A DNA stretch of 29,548 nt, taken from contig JAEEQI010000005.1 in assembly GCA_016285215.1 (NCBI GenBank), positions 1 to 29,548 of the forward strand, given 5' to 3'. This stretch comes from Bacteroidales bacterium (GTDB lineage Bacteria; Bacteroidota; Bacteroidia; Bacteroidales; UBA932). The notes under the pieces were generated by a model. The model was not told the origin of the DNA, made no database searches, and saw nothing but the letters and a program-made list of their open reading frames with translations. The position numbers were made by a program, and so were the translations under genes. Shown piece after piece: positions 22,579 through 29,548 of this stretch (the stretch's first letter is position 1; the number at the start of each line of letters is the position of its first letter).

Positions 22579-23958
22579 ATGGTATTGTCTTCCCTCGTGG
22601 CCTTTGTGATGGCCTCCGTAATTCATCTTCATCACTTGCAGGTACCTGTGGTGATGGACCAGGATGTAGCCGTAGCACAAGTGATTGTTCCAACGGGCGC
22701 CTCTCCGGACTGGAAGGTATCCGTGAGCGGCCTTCCCAAGGAGTCCCTGAACAACTATTATGTAGAAGGGGGCCTCCTCTATGTGAACATCAAGTCGGAG
22801 GGCATCCGGGACTTGACCAGACCCTTCCTGCTTCGCGTGAGAGCCAGCGGTTTCATCATTGAAGAGACCGGAGCCCTGGAGCATCGCCTGGCCCGTCGGG
22901 TACGCTCAGAAGGCGATGACGGCGTAAAGGCCTACCGCATCCCGGGTCTGGTAACAACCAAGAAGGGAACGCTCGTGGCCGTGTACGACATCCGTCACAA
23001 CAGCTCCTTTGACCTGGAGGAAGACATAGACATCGGCGTAAGCCGTTCCACCGACGGCGGTCTCACCTGGAGCCCCATGACCGTAGCCATGGATATGGGG
23101 GAATGGGGCGGCAAGCCGCAGGAAGAAAACGGCATTGGAGACCCCTGTGTGCTGGTGGATGAAGTGAGCGGAGACCTGCTCCTGTTTGCCACCTGGGCGC
23201 ACGGCATCCCGGCCGGGAAACACGCCTGGTTTGCAGCCGGAAGCGGTTTTGAGCCGGAGACCACCCCGCAGCTTATGATGAGCCGTTCCACCGACGACGG
23301 CCTCACCTGGAGCGAGCCCGTGAGTATTACCAAACAGGTAAAACAGGAAGAGTGGAACTTCTCCTTCCAGGGCCCCGGCCGTGGCATCACTATGGCCAAC
23401 GGCACCCTGGTGGTTCCCTTCCAGTTCCAGGGTCCGGAGCCGGACCGCGTGCCTTCGGCCGGTATCATCTATTCCTGGGACAGAGGCCAGACGTGGCACT
23501 TCCACAACCCTGCCAAGAGCAATACCACCGAGAGTCAGGTAGTGGAACTGCAACCGGGTATTCTGATGCTCAACATGCGCGACAACCGTAAGACCGGACG
23601 CGCCGTCTACACCACAAACGACATGGGCATCACCTGGAAGAAGCACTCCTCCGACGCCAAGCTCATCGAGCCGGTGTGTATGGCCAGCCTCCTGGCCGTT
23701 CCGGCCAAGCAGAACAGCCTGTGGAAGGACATCCTGCTCTTCTCCAACCCGGCCGATAAAAAGGAAAGAAAGAACATCACCATCAAGATGAGTCTGGACG
23801 GCGGTTACACCTGGACCCGCGAAATCCTCCTGGACGAAGGGATAGGCTGGGGCTACTCCTGCCTCACGATGATAGACCGCGAAACCGTGGGCATCCTCTA
23901 CGAGAGTTCCCAGGCCCACATCACCTTCCAGGCGGTAAAGCTTACGGATATCCGCTAA
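22579..23958 (+). CDS. nanH: Exo-alpha-sialidase (GH33 family)
   Basis: A 459-residue sialidase that removes terminal sialic acids from host glycans. Residues about 20-100 form an N-terminal carbohydrate-binding-like domain, and a six-bladed propeller follows. The conserved YRIPGL contains R120 of the arginine triad. Five Asp boxes are visible: SRSTDGGLTW ending at W164, SRSTDDGLTW at W244, SWDRGQTW at W306, TTNDMGITW at W353 and SLDGGYTW at W412. Y426 in GYSCL is the candidate catalytic Tyr. An in-frame stop directly upstream (the kinase stop codon) rules out a longer start. The N-terminus MVLSSLVAFVMASV is hydrophobic but lacks the basic residues usual in signal peptides, so export is less clear than for other sialidases. 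Confidence 0.93.
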   Translation: MVLSSLVAFVMASVIHLHHLQVPVVMDQDVAVAQVIVPTGASPDWKVSVSGLPKESLNNYYVEGGLLYVNIKSEGIRDLTRPFLLRVRASGFIIEETGALEHRLARRVRSEGDDGVKAYRIPGLVTTKKGTLVAVYDIRHNSSFDLEEDIDIGVSRSTDGGLTWSPMTVAMDMGEWGGKPQEENGIGDPCVLVDEVSGDLLLFATWAHGIPAGKHAWFAAGSGFEPETTPQLMMSRSTDDGLTWSEPVSITKQVKQEEWNFSFQGPGRGITMANGTLVVPFQFQGPEPDRVPSAGIIYSWDRGQTWHFHNPAKSNTTESQVVELQPGILMLNMRDNRKTGRAVYTTNDMGITWKKHSSDAKLIEPVCMASLLAVPAKQNSLWKDILLFSNPADKKERKNITIKMSLDGGYTWTREILLDEGIGWGYSCLTMIDRETVGILYESSQAHITFQAVKLTDIR

Positions 23959-23964
23959 ACAAAT

Positions 23965-23990
23965 AACCCTCGGCTGGGCCGAGGGTTTTT
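23965..23990 (+). terminator. Terminator of the glycan operon
   Basis: AACCCTCGGC (23965-23974) and GCCGAGGGTT (23978-23987) form a perfect 10-bp stem with a 3-nt loop, followed by a T run. It begins 7 nt after the sialidase stop codon and lies between convergent genes. Confidence 0.9.
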
Positions 23991-23991
23991 C

Positions 23992-25695
23992 TTATTCCTT
24001 GTCGGACGGCTTCTTGGGCTCGTCTCCGTGGGAGTCTTTGTACTTGAAGCGGCGGATCTTCTGGGTGGCCGTTTTCTCGAAGGGCTCCTTCATAGCGTCT
24101 ACTTCGCCAATCTTGGAGTTCTTGCCAACGGTCTTGTTGACCCATTCCATCACGGCGTTCTTGCGTTTTTCCAGTTCCTCGAACCACTTGTCTTCCGTGG
24201 CCTGGTTCCAGTCAATGGCGTTGTCCTCAAACTTGACCAGGGCAACGAGCTTGCCGTCGCGCTCCATCACCAGGGACTCTTCTACGCCTTCGATGTTGTT
24301 GATCACCTGCTCAATCTCTTCCGGATAGATGTTTTCGCCGGAAGGACCCAGGATGGTGTTGTTGAGTCGGCCCTTGATGTAGTAGATGCCGTTCTCGTCA
24401 ACGGTGGCAATGTCGTTGGTATGGAACCAGCCTTCGTCGTCCAGGACCTGCAGCGTGCGCTCGGGGTCTTTGTAGTAACCCAGCATCACGTTGTCTCCGC
24501 GGACCACAATTTCGCCTTCTCCGTTGATGGGATTGACGTTGTCCAGACGGATGTCCACTTTATAAGTAGCAGGGCCGATGGATCCGAGGTGCTTTTTCTT
24601 GTCCACCATTACGTTGCACACCAGCGGAGCGGTCTCTGTGAGGCCGTAGCCCACGGCGTAAGGGAACTTGCAGTCTATGAGGAACTTCTCTACGGCCGGA
24701 TCCAGCTTGGCGCCGCCAATGCCGAAGAAGGTAAGCTTGCCGCCGAAGGAGGTAACCATACGCCGGCCAATGAACCAGTGCAGGATGTGCGGGATTCTTC
24801 TGTCGGCCCAGGAGAGCACGCGGCTCTTCTGGATGGTGGGCCAGACGCTGTTCTTGACCACCTTCTCTATGATGAGAGGAACGGAGCACACGATGGTGGG
24901 CTTGATCTTCTTCATGGCCCCCAGCAGAATGGTAGGAGTGGGAGGCTTGGGCAGCGTATAGCAGGTGGCACCTACATAGAAGGAGTAGAGCGTGGAGATG
25001 CTCATCTCATAGGTGTGGGCGGCCGGGAGAATACTGAGGAAACGGTCTGTCTTGAAAGCCGGCTTGGCCTTGAAGGCGGCAGCCAGGTTGCTGGACAGAT
25101 TGCGGTGGCTCAGCATCACGCCCTTGGCCTTGCCGGTGGTACCGGAGGTGTAGATGATGCAGGCGAGGTCGTCCGGTTCCGGTGCTTTGACCCAACCGTT
25201 GCACTTGAAATCGTCTTTTTCTTTCTTGATGAAATCGAAGGTCTCGATATCAATGATGAGGGTGAGCTTCTTGCGGCACTCTTCACTGAGCTTGGGCATC
25301 ATCCTCTGGGAGATGAACAGCACCTTGGACTCGGAGTGATTGAGGATATTGGTAAGCTCGGTCTCCGAGCTGTCCGGCAGGATGGGAACGGCTACACGGC
25401 CGAAGACCGTGGCGGAGAAGAAGGCAACTACCCAGTTGGGCATATTTTGGGAGAAGATGGCCACACGGTCTCCGTGCTTGATTCCAAAGCGCGTCATACG
25501 CAGCGACAGCTGGTTGACCTTGCGGCGGAACTCTTCGTAGGTGTATTTCTGGCCGCCATCTACATACTGATAGGCGACTCTCTGTGCATACTTGGTGGTG
25601 GCGTAGTCAAATACCTTATGCAGGGTGGTGCAGGTCTGCTCTCGGTGGCGGTACTTGCGCCATGCCTTGTAGGGGCTCTTGATTTTTTTTGCCAT
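23992..25695 (-). CDS. Long-chain acyl-CoA synthetase / AMP-dependent ligase
   Basis: A 567-residue AMP-forming ligase, most likely activating long-chain fatty acids to acyl-CoA. The ATP motif YTSGTTGKAKG is at 182-192, the GYGLTET motif at 349-355, WFHTNDIA near 425, and the C-terminal catalytic Lys lies in TATQKIRRFK. ATG 25695 (MAKKIKSPYK) is preferred because it starts 10 nt after the acyltransferase stop. An earlier ATG at 25773 would overlap that gene by 68 nt and add 26 atypical residues. An acidic and basic C-terminal tail (HGDEPKKPSDKE) follows the ligase fold. The gene next to a PlsC-like acyltransferase fits phospholipid or lipid recycling. The fatty-acid length cannot be read from the sequence. 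Confidence 0.92.
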   Translation of the reverse strand: MAKKIKSPYKAWRKYRHREQTCTTLHKVFDYATTKYAQRVAYQYVDGGQKYTYEEFRRKVNQLSLRMTRFGIKHGDRVAIFSQNMPNWVVAFFSATVFGRVAVPILPDSSETELTNILNHSESKVLFISQRMMPKLSEECRKKLTLIIDIETFDFIKKEKDDFKCNGWVKAPEPDDLACIIYTSGTTGKAKGVMLSHRNLSSNLAAAFKAKPAFKTDRFLSILPAAHTYEMSISTLYSFYVGATCYTLPKPPTPTILLGAMKKIKPTIVCSVPLIIEKVVKNSVWPTIQKSRVLSWADRRIPHILHWFIGRRMVTSFGGKLTFFGIGGAKLDPAVEKFLIDCKFPYAVGYGLTETAPLVCNVMVDKKKHLGSIGPATYKVDIRLDNVNPINGEGEIVVRGDNVMLGYYKDPERTLQVLDDEGWFHTNDIATVDENGIYYIKGRLNNTILGPSGENIYPEEIEQVINNIEGVEESLVMERDGKLVALVKFEDNAIDWNQATEDKWFEELEKRKNAVMEWVNKTVGKNSKIGEVDAMKEPFEKTATQKIRRFKYKDSHGDEPKKPSDKE

Positions 25696-25705
25696 AAAAG
25701 GGGAT

Positions 25706-26299
25706 TTAGGATTCAGGTACAGCGAATTGATCTTTGTGATAACCTTGCAGTCCCAGGGGACGGTAATGGTCATAAATTCGTTTCATATCGGCGTTGGCGT
25801 CATCGGTGAGCTCGAAGGGTTCTCCCACGCTGATTCGCTTGCGGCCCCAGTCGTAGTAGCCCAGGTACACGGTGGCACCGGTGGCCTTGGAGATGAGGTG
25901 GTAGCCGTTCTTCCAGCGCTTTACCAGCGAGCGGGATCCTTCCGGTGCCAGGGCCAGGTGGAACTCGTCCACGCTGTCCATAATGTCAATGATGCTCTTG
26001 ACCGTGGTGGCCGGGCTGGAAAGGTCTGTGGGTACGGCTCCGCAGGCTCTGAGGATGGGACCCAGGGGCCAGAAGAAGAAACTCTTCTTCACCATAATAT
26101 GCGCCACTTTTCCAAACTGAGTGTAGAAAAGATAACTTACGAGGAAATCCCATACGGTGGTATGGGGCACGCCCAGCACAAGGGCTTTGGGCTCTTTCAT
26201 AGGTCCGCCCACGCTTTCCCAGCCCATCTTCCGCAGCGCCCAGCCGCAGAATTTGGCCCAACGGGGGTTAACCTTGGTTTTGATTTTGATTTTAGCCAT
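25706..26299 (-). CDS. PlsC-like lysophospholipid acyltransferase
   Basis: A 197-residue protein with the acyltransferase motifs of the PlsC family. The HX4D motif is H46-T-T-V-W-D51, and A-P-E120-G-S-R matches the EGTR-type substrate motif. The size is smaller than classic PlsC, as in a common subgroup of compact 1-acyl-glycerol-3-phosphate acyltransferase relatives. A hydrophobic stretch at about 73-88 could contact the membrane. It lies 3 nt after parE and 10 nt before the acyl-CoA ligase, with which it could share an acyl-CoA substrate. The acceptor lipid is unknown. Confidence 0.85.
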   Translation of the reverse strand: MAKIKIKTKVNPRWAKFCGWALRKMGWESVGGPMKEPKALVLGVPHTTVWDFLVSYLFYTQFGKVAHIMVKKSFFFWPLGPILRACGAVPTDLSSPATTVKSIIDIMDSVDEFHLALAPEGSRSLVKRWKNGYHLISKATGATVYLGYYDWGRKRISVGEPFELTDDANADMKRIYDHYRPLGLQGYHKDQFAVPES

Positions 26300-26302
26300 A
26301 TA

Positions 26303-28222
26303 CTAGATATTGACGTCTTCCAGTTCTTTCTCACTGCGGAGATTGTCCATCACAAAGTGCTGGCGTTCATAGGTGTTGATGCCCATATAGAACTCCATAA
26401 TGGTGGAGATGGATTCTTCATCGGCCAGCTTGACGGCGTCCAGCCTCATATTTTCTCCAATGAAGTCTCCAAACTCGTCGGACGAAATCTCACCCAGACC
26501 TTTGAATCGGGTAATCTCTACGCCCGTTTTAAGTTGCTTGACAGCCTTTTCCCGTTCTTCCGGGGAGTAGCAGTAGCGGCGCTCCTTCTTGTTGCTTACG
26601 CGGAACAGGGGAGTCTGCAGGATATATACGTGCCCGCGGCGGATTAGCTCGGGGTAGTACTTCATAATGAAGGTAAGCACCAGCATACGGATGTGCATAC
26701 CATCCGTATCGGCATCGGTGGCTACGATGATGTTGTTGTAGCGGAGGTTCTCCAGATCCTCCTCCACGCCCAGGGCGGCAATGAGGAGGTTGAGTTCCTC
26801 GTTTTCGGCCACTTTCTTTCTGCTTTCCTTGAAGCAGTTGATGGGTTTACCGCGGAGGGAGAACACGGCCTGGTTGTTGGCGTTTCTCACCTTGGTGATG
26901 GTACCGGATGCGGAGTCACCCTCCGTGATGAAGATGGAGGTCTTCTCCCTCTGGTCTTCCATTCCCTTGGGGAAGCGGGTATCGCTGAAGTGGTAGCGGC
27001 AGTCACGGAGCTTGCGGTTGTACACGGCCGTTTTCTTGGCGCGCTCGCGGGATTTCTTCTGGACGCCGGCTATTTCTTCTCTTTCGGCCTGGGAGGCCTT
27101 GATCTTCTCTTCAATGATGGGGGCTATCTCCATATGCATATGGAGGTAGTCGTTGAGGTTCTTGGTGACGAAATCGTTCACGAAGGTGCGGATGGTGGGT
27201 CCGCGGTCCACGGAGGAAGTTCCGTCCGAGCCCTTGACCTGCTTTTCCCACATATAGGTGGAGCCCAGCTTGGTTTTGGTCTGGCCTTCGAAGATGGGTT
27301 CCTGGATCTGGATGGAGATGGCGCCCACAATGCCCTGGCGGATGTCCTCGGGCTTGTAGTCTTTCTTGTAGAAGTCCTTGAAGGTCTTGGCAATGGCCTC
27401 ACGGTAAGCCGCCAGGTGGGTACCGCCGTCACGGGTGTTCTGGCCGTTCACAAAGGTGGCTATGTTTTCACCGTAGCTGTTGCCGTGGGTGAGGACTATC
27501 TCAATGTCTTCTCCTTCCAGGTGAATGAGCGGGTACAGGGGAGTCTCGCTCATATTCTCGTTCACCAGGTCCAGCAGACCGTTTTCGCTCTTGTAGGCTA
27601 CGCCGTTGAGGTTGAGGGTAAGGCCCTTCTTGAGGTAGGAGTAGTTCTTGACCATACTCTCCACAAATTCCATATGGAAGGAGAAGTCGTTGAACATTTC
27701 CTCGTCTGGCGTGAAACGGATGAAGGTGCCGTTCTTCTCGTTGGAAGGAACGATGGCGCTTTCTTTGAGGATGCCCCGGCTGAAATGGGCATAGGAGCAC
27801 TGGCCTTCACGGTAAGAAGCTACGTAGAAGTCTACGGACATAGCATTCACGGCCTTGGTACCCACGCCGTTCATACCCACGCTCTTCTTGAAGTTGGTAT
27901 CGTCAAACTTACCGCCCGTGTTGAGCTTGGAGGTTGCATCCACTACCTTGTTGAGCGGAATGCCGCGGCCATAGTCGCGAACGGTCACCGTCTTGTCTTC
28001 GATGGTGATGTCTATCCGCTTGCCAAATCCCATAGAAAACTCGTCAATGGAGTTATCTACAATTTCCTTCAGCAGTACATAGATACCATCTCCCTGGCGG
28101 TCGCCATTTCCCAGGCGGCCGATGTACATACCGGCACGGCGCCGGATATGTTCGTTCCATTCCAGGGTTTGGATGGAATCGTCGTTGTAGGTGGTGTTTA
28201 CAATCTCAGCCATTCGTTTCAT
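26303..28222 (-). CDS. parE: DNA topoisomerase IV subunit B (ParE type)
   Basis: A 639-residue ATPase subunit of a type IIA topoisomerase, which with ParC separates replicated chromosomes. The GHKL ATPase site shows E53-I-V-D-N57 and D83-Y-G-R-G87, and the glycine-rich ATP lid contains VGMNGVGTKAVNA. The transducer domain follows, then TOPRIM with E434-G-D-S and D503-A-D-T-D507. Type and length fit the Bacteroidetes ParE group rather than GyrB. Two starts are possible: ATG 28222 and ATG 28213 (MAEIVNT). The promoter -7 box ends at 28232, so 28213 would leave a leader of about 15 nt and 28222 one of about 6 nt. No parC gene lies downstream in the window. Confidence 0.93.
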   Translation of the reverse strand: MKRMAEIVNTTYNDDSIQTLEWNEHIRRRAGMYIGRLGNGDRQGDGIYVLLKEIVDNSIDEFSMGFGKRIDITIEDKTVTVRDYGRGIPLNKVVDATSKLNTGGKFDDTNFKKSVGMNGVGTKAVNAMSVDFYVASYREGQCSYAHFSRGILKESAIVPSNEKNGTFIRFTPDEEMFNDFSFHMEFVESMVKNYSYLKKGLTLNLNGVAYKSENGLLDLVNENMSETPLYPLIHLEGEDIEIVLTHGNSYGENIATFVNGQNTRDGGTHLAAYREAIAKTFKDFYKKDYKPEDIRQGIVGAISIQIQEPIFEGQTKTKLGSTYMWEKQVKGSDGTSSVDRGPTIRTFVNDFVTKNLNDYLHMHMEIAPIIEEKIKASQAEREEIAGVQKKSRERAKKTAVYNRKLRDCRYHFSDTRFPKGMEDQREKTSIFITEGDSASGTITKVRNANNQAVFSLRGKPINCFKESRKKVAENEELNLLIAALGVEEDLENLRYNNIIVATDADTDGMHIRMLVLTFIMKYYPELIRRGHVYILQTPLFRVSNKKERRYCYSPEEREKAVKQLKTGVEITRFKGLGEISSDEFGDFIGENMRLDAVKLADEESISTIMEFYMGINTYERQHFVMDNLRSEKELEDVNI

Positions 28223-28231
28223 TTTAACCTA

Positions 28232-28263
28232 CAAATATACGAAGAAAAGGGCGAATAGCCAAG
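28232..28263 (-). promoter_or_regulatory. Promoter of the parE-acyltransferase-ligase operon
   Basis: On the minus strand CTTG (28263-28260), a 20-nt spacer and TATATTTG (28239-28232) match the Bacteroidetes pattern with one mismatch in the -33 box. The -33 box lies inside a 10-bp inverted repeat (28255-28278). Confidence 0.65.
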
Positions 28264-28278
28264 GCGTACCTTGGCTAT
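28255..28278. repeat. Perfect inverted repeat at the DUF1573 stop codon and parE -33 box
   Basis: ATAGCCAAGG (28255-28264) and CCTTGGCTAT (28269-28278) form a perfect 10-bp stem with loop CGTA. On the minus strand it includes the DUF1573 stop codon and is followed by TTCGCCCTTTTC, so it could terminate that transcript weakly. It also covers the -33 box of parE, so it could be a protein-binding site. Confidence 0.5.
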
Positions 28279-29399
28279 CTGATTTCCCCTGCAACAAAGA
28301 GATTAATCACAGGTCTCAATGGGGCGTTGGTGGTAAGGGAAATCATTATGACATTCTCTCCTTTGGGAAGGGCTGAAGTGTCCAGGGTAAAGTGCATCAG
28401 GCCTTTGGCGCCCGGGGCAACGTCCGGAAGGGAGGCGGGCTTCAGGGCCGGATGCTCGACATCGGCCTTGTAGATGTGCAGTGCGGTCTTTCCCTTGTTG
28501 GTGCATTCGAAATCCAGCTCCAGTTTGGGGCCCTGCTGCACCACTCCTATGTTGAGAGTGCTGGCGGCAAAGACGGGAAGGGCGGCGTCGTCCCGCTGTT
28601 TGGCGCTCCAGGAGGCGAAATTCTCCTGCGTATAGGCCGATACTTCCAGCGCCTCGGAGGCCTTCTTGCCATTGAGGACCGGCGTTGCGGTATAGACGGT
28701 TTTCCCGTAGAGGGTGCTGTCGGACTTGATAGTGAAGCTGAGGGTGGCGGTGCTGCCGGCCGGGATGGGATTGGGCGAGACGTTTACGGTGAGCTGGGGG
28801 GAGACATCGGCCCATTCTACCTTGAGCGGCTTTTTGCCCAGGTTGGCTACCGTGGCGGTTTCGCTGGTACTGAGGCCCTGCTTGAGGGTGGAGGTCTTGA
28901 ACTGACGGGCCTTCAGACCAAAATCCCCGAGCTTTTGCGCTCCGTAGAGCTCGCTCAGGGATTTCTTTTTCTCGTGGACCACGCCCCGCAGGCGCAGCAC
29001 CACCGGCCTCTTGACACCGGATATATAGACGGTAAGGGTTTTGTCAAAGGGCAAGGGGCCGTCTTCATTCTTATAAGTGGCGGAAATGCTGCCGCTTTGT
29101 CCGGGAGCCAGCGTACCCTTGGTCCATTTGACGTCCGTGCAACCGCAGGAGGAGACCACCTCGTAAATGCTGATGGGCTCCGTCCCCTTGTTGGTAAGGG
29201 TGAAGGTGCAGGAGAGCGGCCCATCCGTGACGGAAACATCTCCAAAATCATGCACGGTCTTGTCAAACTCCACGGTCTCGGGAGCCTGGCTGTCTTCTAC
29301 GGTTACCAGCTCAGCCACTGGCGCGCTATTTGCATTTCGGGAGCCGCAGGACGCGATGCCAGCAGCCACCACAAGAAGGGTCCAATACATAGCTTTCAT
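28275..29399 (-). CDS. DUF1573-domain lipoprotein
   Basis: A 374-residue exported lipoprotein. ATG 29399 is preferred because it begins a lipoprotein signal peptide with a lipobox IASC (Cys18). A longer frame from 29435 would cover the promoter and place basic residues before it. Residues about 45-140 match DUF1573 (DFGDVSV, FTLTNKGTEPISI, SSCGCTDVKW, GTLAPGQSGSISATY), an Ig-like fold common in Bacteroidetes. Two further Ig-like or beta-rich repeats follow at about 165-260 and 270-374, each with the NKG or NLG turn typical of such domains. The role is unknown. A place in the periplasm or at the outer membrane is likely. Transcription starts from a consensus promoter with almost no leader. Confidence 0.85.
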   Translation of the reverse strand: MKAMYWTLLVVAAGIASCGSRNANSAPVAELVTVEDSQAPETVEFDKTVHDFGDVSVTDGPLSCTFTLTNKGTEPISIYEVVSSCGCTDVKWTKGTLAPGQSGSISATYKNEDGPLPFDKTLTVYISGVKRPVVLRLRGVVHEKKKSLSELYGAQKLGDFGLKARQFKTSTLKQGLSTSETATVANLGKKPLKVEWADVSPQLTVNVSPNPIPAGSTATLSFTIKSDSTLYGKTVYTATPVLNGKKASEALEVSAYTQENFASWSAKQRDDAALPVFAASTLNIGVVQQGPKLELDFECTNKGKTALHIYKADVEHPALKPASLPDVAPGAKGLMHFTLDTSALPKGENVIMISLTTNAPLRPVINLFVAGEIR

Positions 29400-29404
29400 G
29401 CGCA

Positions 29405-29436
29405 CAAAGTTAAGTACTCTTCTTTTGAAATTCAAA
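29405..29436 (-). promoter_or_regulatory. Promoter of the DUF1573 lipoprotein gene
   Basis: On the minus strand TTTG (29436-29433), a 20-nt spacer and TAACTTTG (29412-29405) match the consensus exactly. The -7 box ends 5 nt before the ATG at 29399, which implies a leader of about 2 nt. Confidence 0.75.
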
Positions 29437-29453
29437 TATAATGCCTATCTTCG
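29424..29453 (+). promoter_or_regulatory. Possible promoter of the ferredoxin gene
   Basis: TTTG (29424-29427), an 18-nt spacer and TATCTTCG (29446-29453) resemble the Bacteroidetes consensus, with one mismatch in the -7 box and a short spacer. It is interleaved with the divergent DUF1573 promoter. An A-rich leader of about 38 nt follows. Confidence 0.5.
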
Positions 29454-29494
29454 TGCCTTAGAATAAAACACAACAACAATAAAAGAAATAAACT

Positions 29495-29548
29495 ATGCCT
29501 AGAGTAATCAACCCTGAACTTTGCGTTTCTTGCGGTTCCTGCGCAGAC
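29495..29548 (+). CDS. N-terminus of a ferredoxin-like 4Fe-4S protein (3' end outside the window)
   Basis: The frame begins at ATG 29495 and runs off the window after 18 residues, MPRVINPELCVSCGSCAD. C10, C13 and C16 follow the CxxCxxC spacing of a 4Fe-4S cluster motif. Small bacterial ferredoxins of about 55-60 residues begin in this way and carry electrons in anaerobic metabolism. A longer iron-sulphur protein is possible because the rest is not visible. The leader is A-rich with no Shine-Dalgarno site, as is usual in this phylum, and a weaker promoter lies about 40 nt upstream. Confidence 0.7.
   Translation, partial: MPRVINPELCVSCGSCAD

Noticed and set aside
24028..25809. A 593-codon plus-strand open frame opposite the acyl-CoA ligase
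   Set aside because: The minus-strand frame holds all ligase motifs. The plus-strand frame has none and is a shadow of the codon pattern.
26693..28258. A 521-codon plus-strand open frame opposite parE
   Set aside because: The parE ATPase and TOPRIM motifs are on the minus strand, and the antisense frame shows no recognisable features.

Overview
The window looks like a chromosomal piece of a fairly GC-rich member of the Bacteroidales, most likely an uncultured gut bacterium. The signs are promoters of the Bacteroidetes type (TTTG, about 20 nt, TAnnTTTG), A-rich leaders that often lack a Shine-Dalgarno site, DUF4831 and DUF1573 proteins, a sodium-pumping methylmalonyl-CoA decarboxylase, and a mucin-glycan gene set. 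I cannot name the genus from sequence alone. Genes are densely packed, and no stretch longer than about 165 nt lacks a gene. I saw no rRNA, tRNA, CRISPR array or insertion sequence.

Layout. Positions 1-1510 (+) hold the end of an unrecognised small protein and an AlkZ/YcaQ-like winged-helix protein. From 17329 down to 1497 (-) runs one nearly unbroken series of 14 co-directional genes: a lipid A-type acyltransferase, a DUF4831 secreted protein, PepD, a POT-family peptide transporter, a zeta-like P-loop kinase, TldD, TldE/PmbA, a GT2 glycosyltransferase, TrkA, the four subunits of a biotin-dependent Na+-translocating decarboxylase, and a serine-hydrolase lipoprotein. A strong promoter precedes the first gene and a perfect -7 box precedes trkA, so there are probably at least two transcription units. 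Divergent from it, 17480-18603 (+) carries rpsF-rpsR-rplI behind a consensus promoter and a leader hairpin.

Positions 18661-19963 (-) hold a two-gene module: a DUF3990 protein (ADP-ribosyltransferase-like fold) followed by an overlapping Xre-type HTH protein. A perfect 12-bp palindrome lies just downstream of its promoter. This has the look of a toxin-antitoxin unit and is the best candidate for a poorly described system here. Positions 20129-23958 (+) form a compact three-gene operon for host glycans: a GH109-like lipoprotein, a hexosamine-kinase-like phosphotransferase and an exo-sialidase. Positions 28222-23992 (-) hold parE, a PlsC-like acyltransferase and a long-chain acyl-CoA ligase. 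Positions 29399-28275 (-) encode a DUF1573 lipoprotein, and the right edge starts a ferredoxin gene on the plus strand.

How the genes work together. The peptide transporter, PepD and TldD/TldE suggest peptide uptake and breakdown. The decarboxylase belongs to the succinate-to-propionate route and would create the Na+ gradient, with the K+ regulator TrkA encoded 5 nt upstream of it. Sialidase, GH109 and the kinase could remove sialic acid, release GalNAc and phosphorylate it. Other points of note are a repeat element that forms part of the coding sequence of the biotin-carrier linker, and several promoters set so close to start codons that their mRNAs should be almost leaderless.
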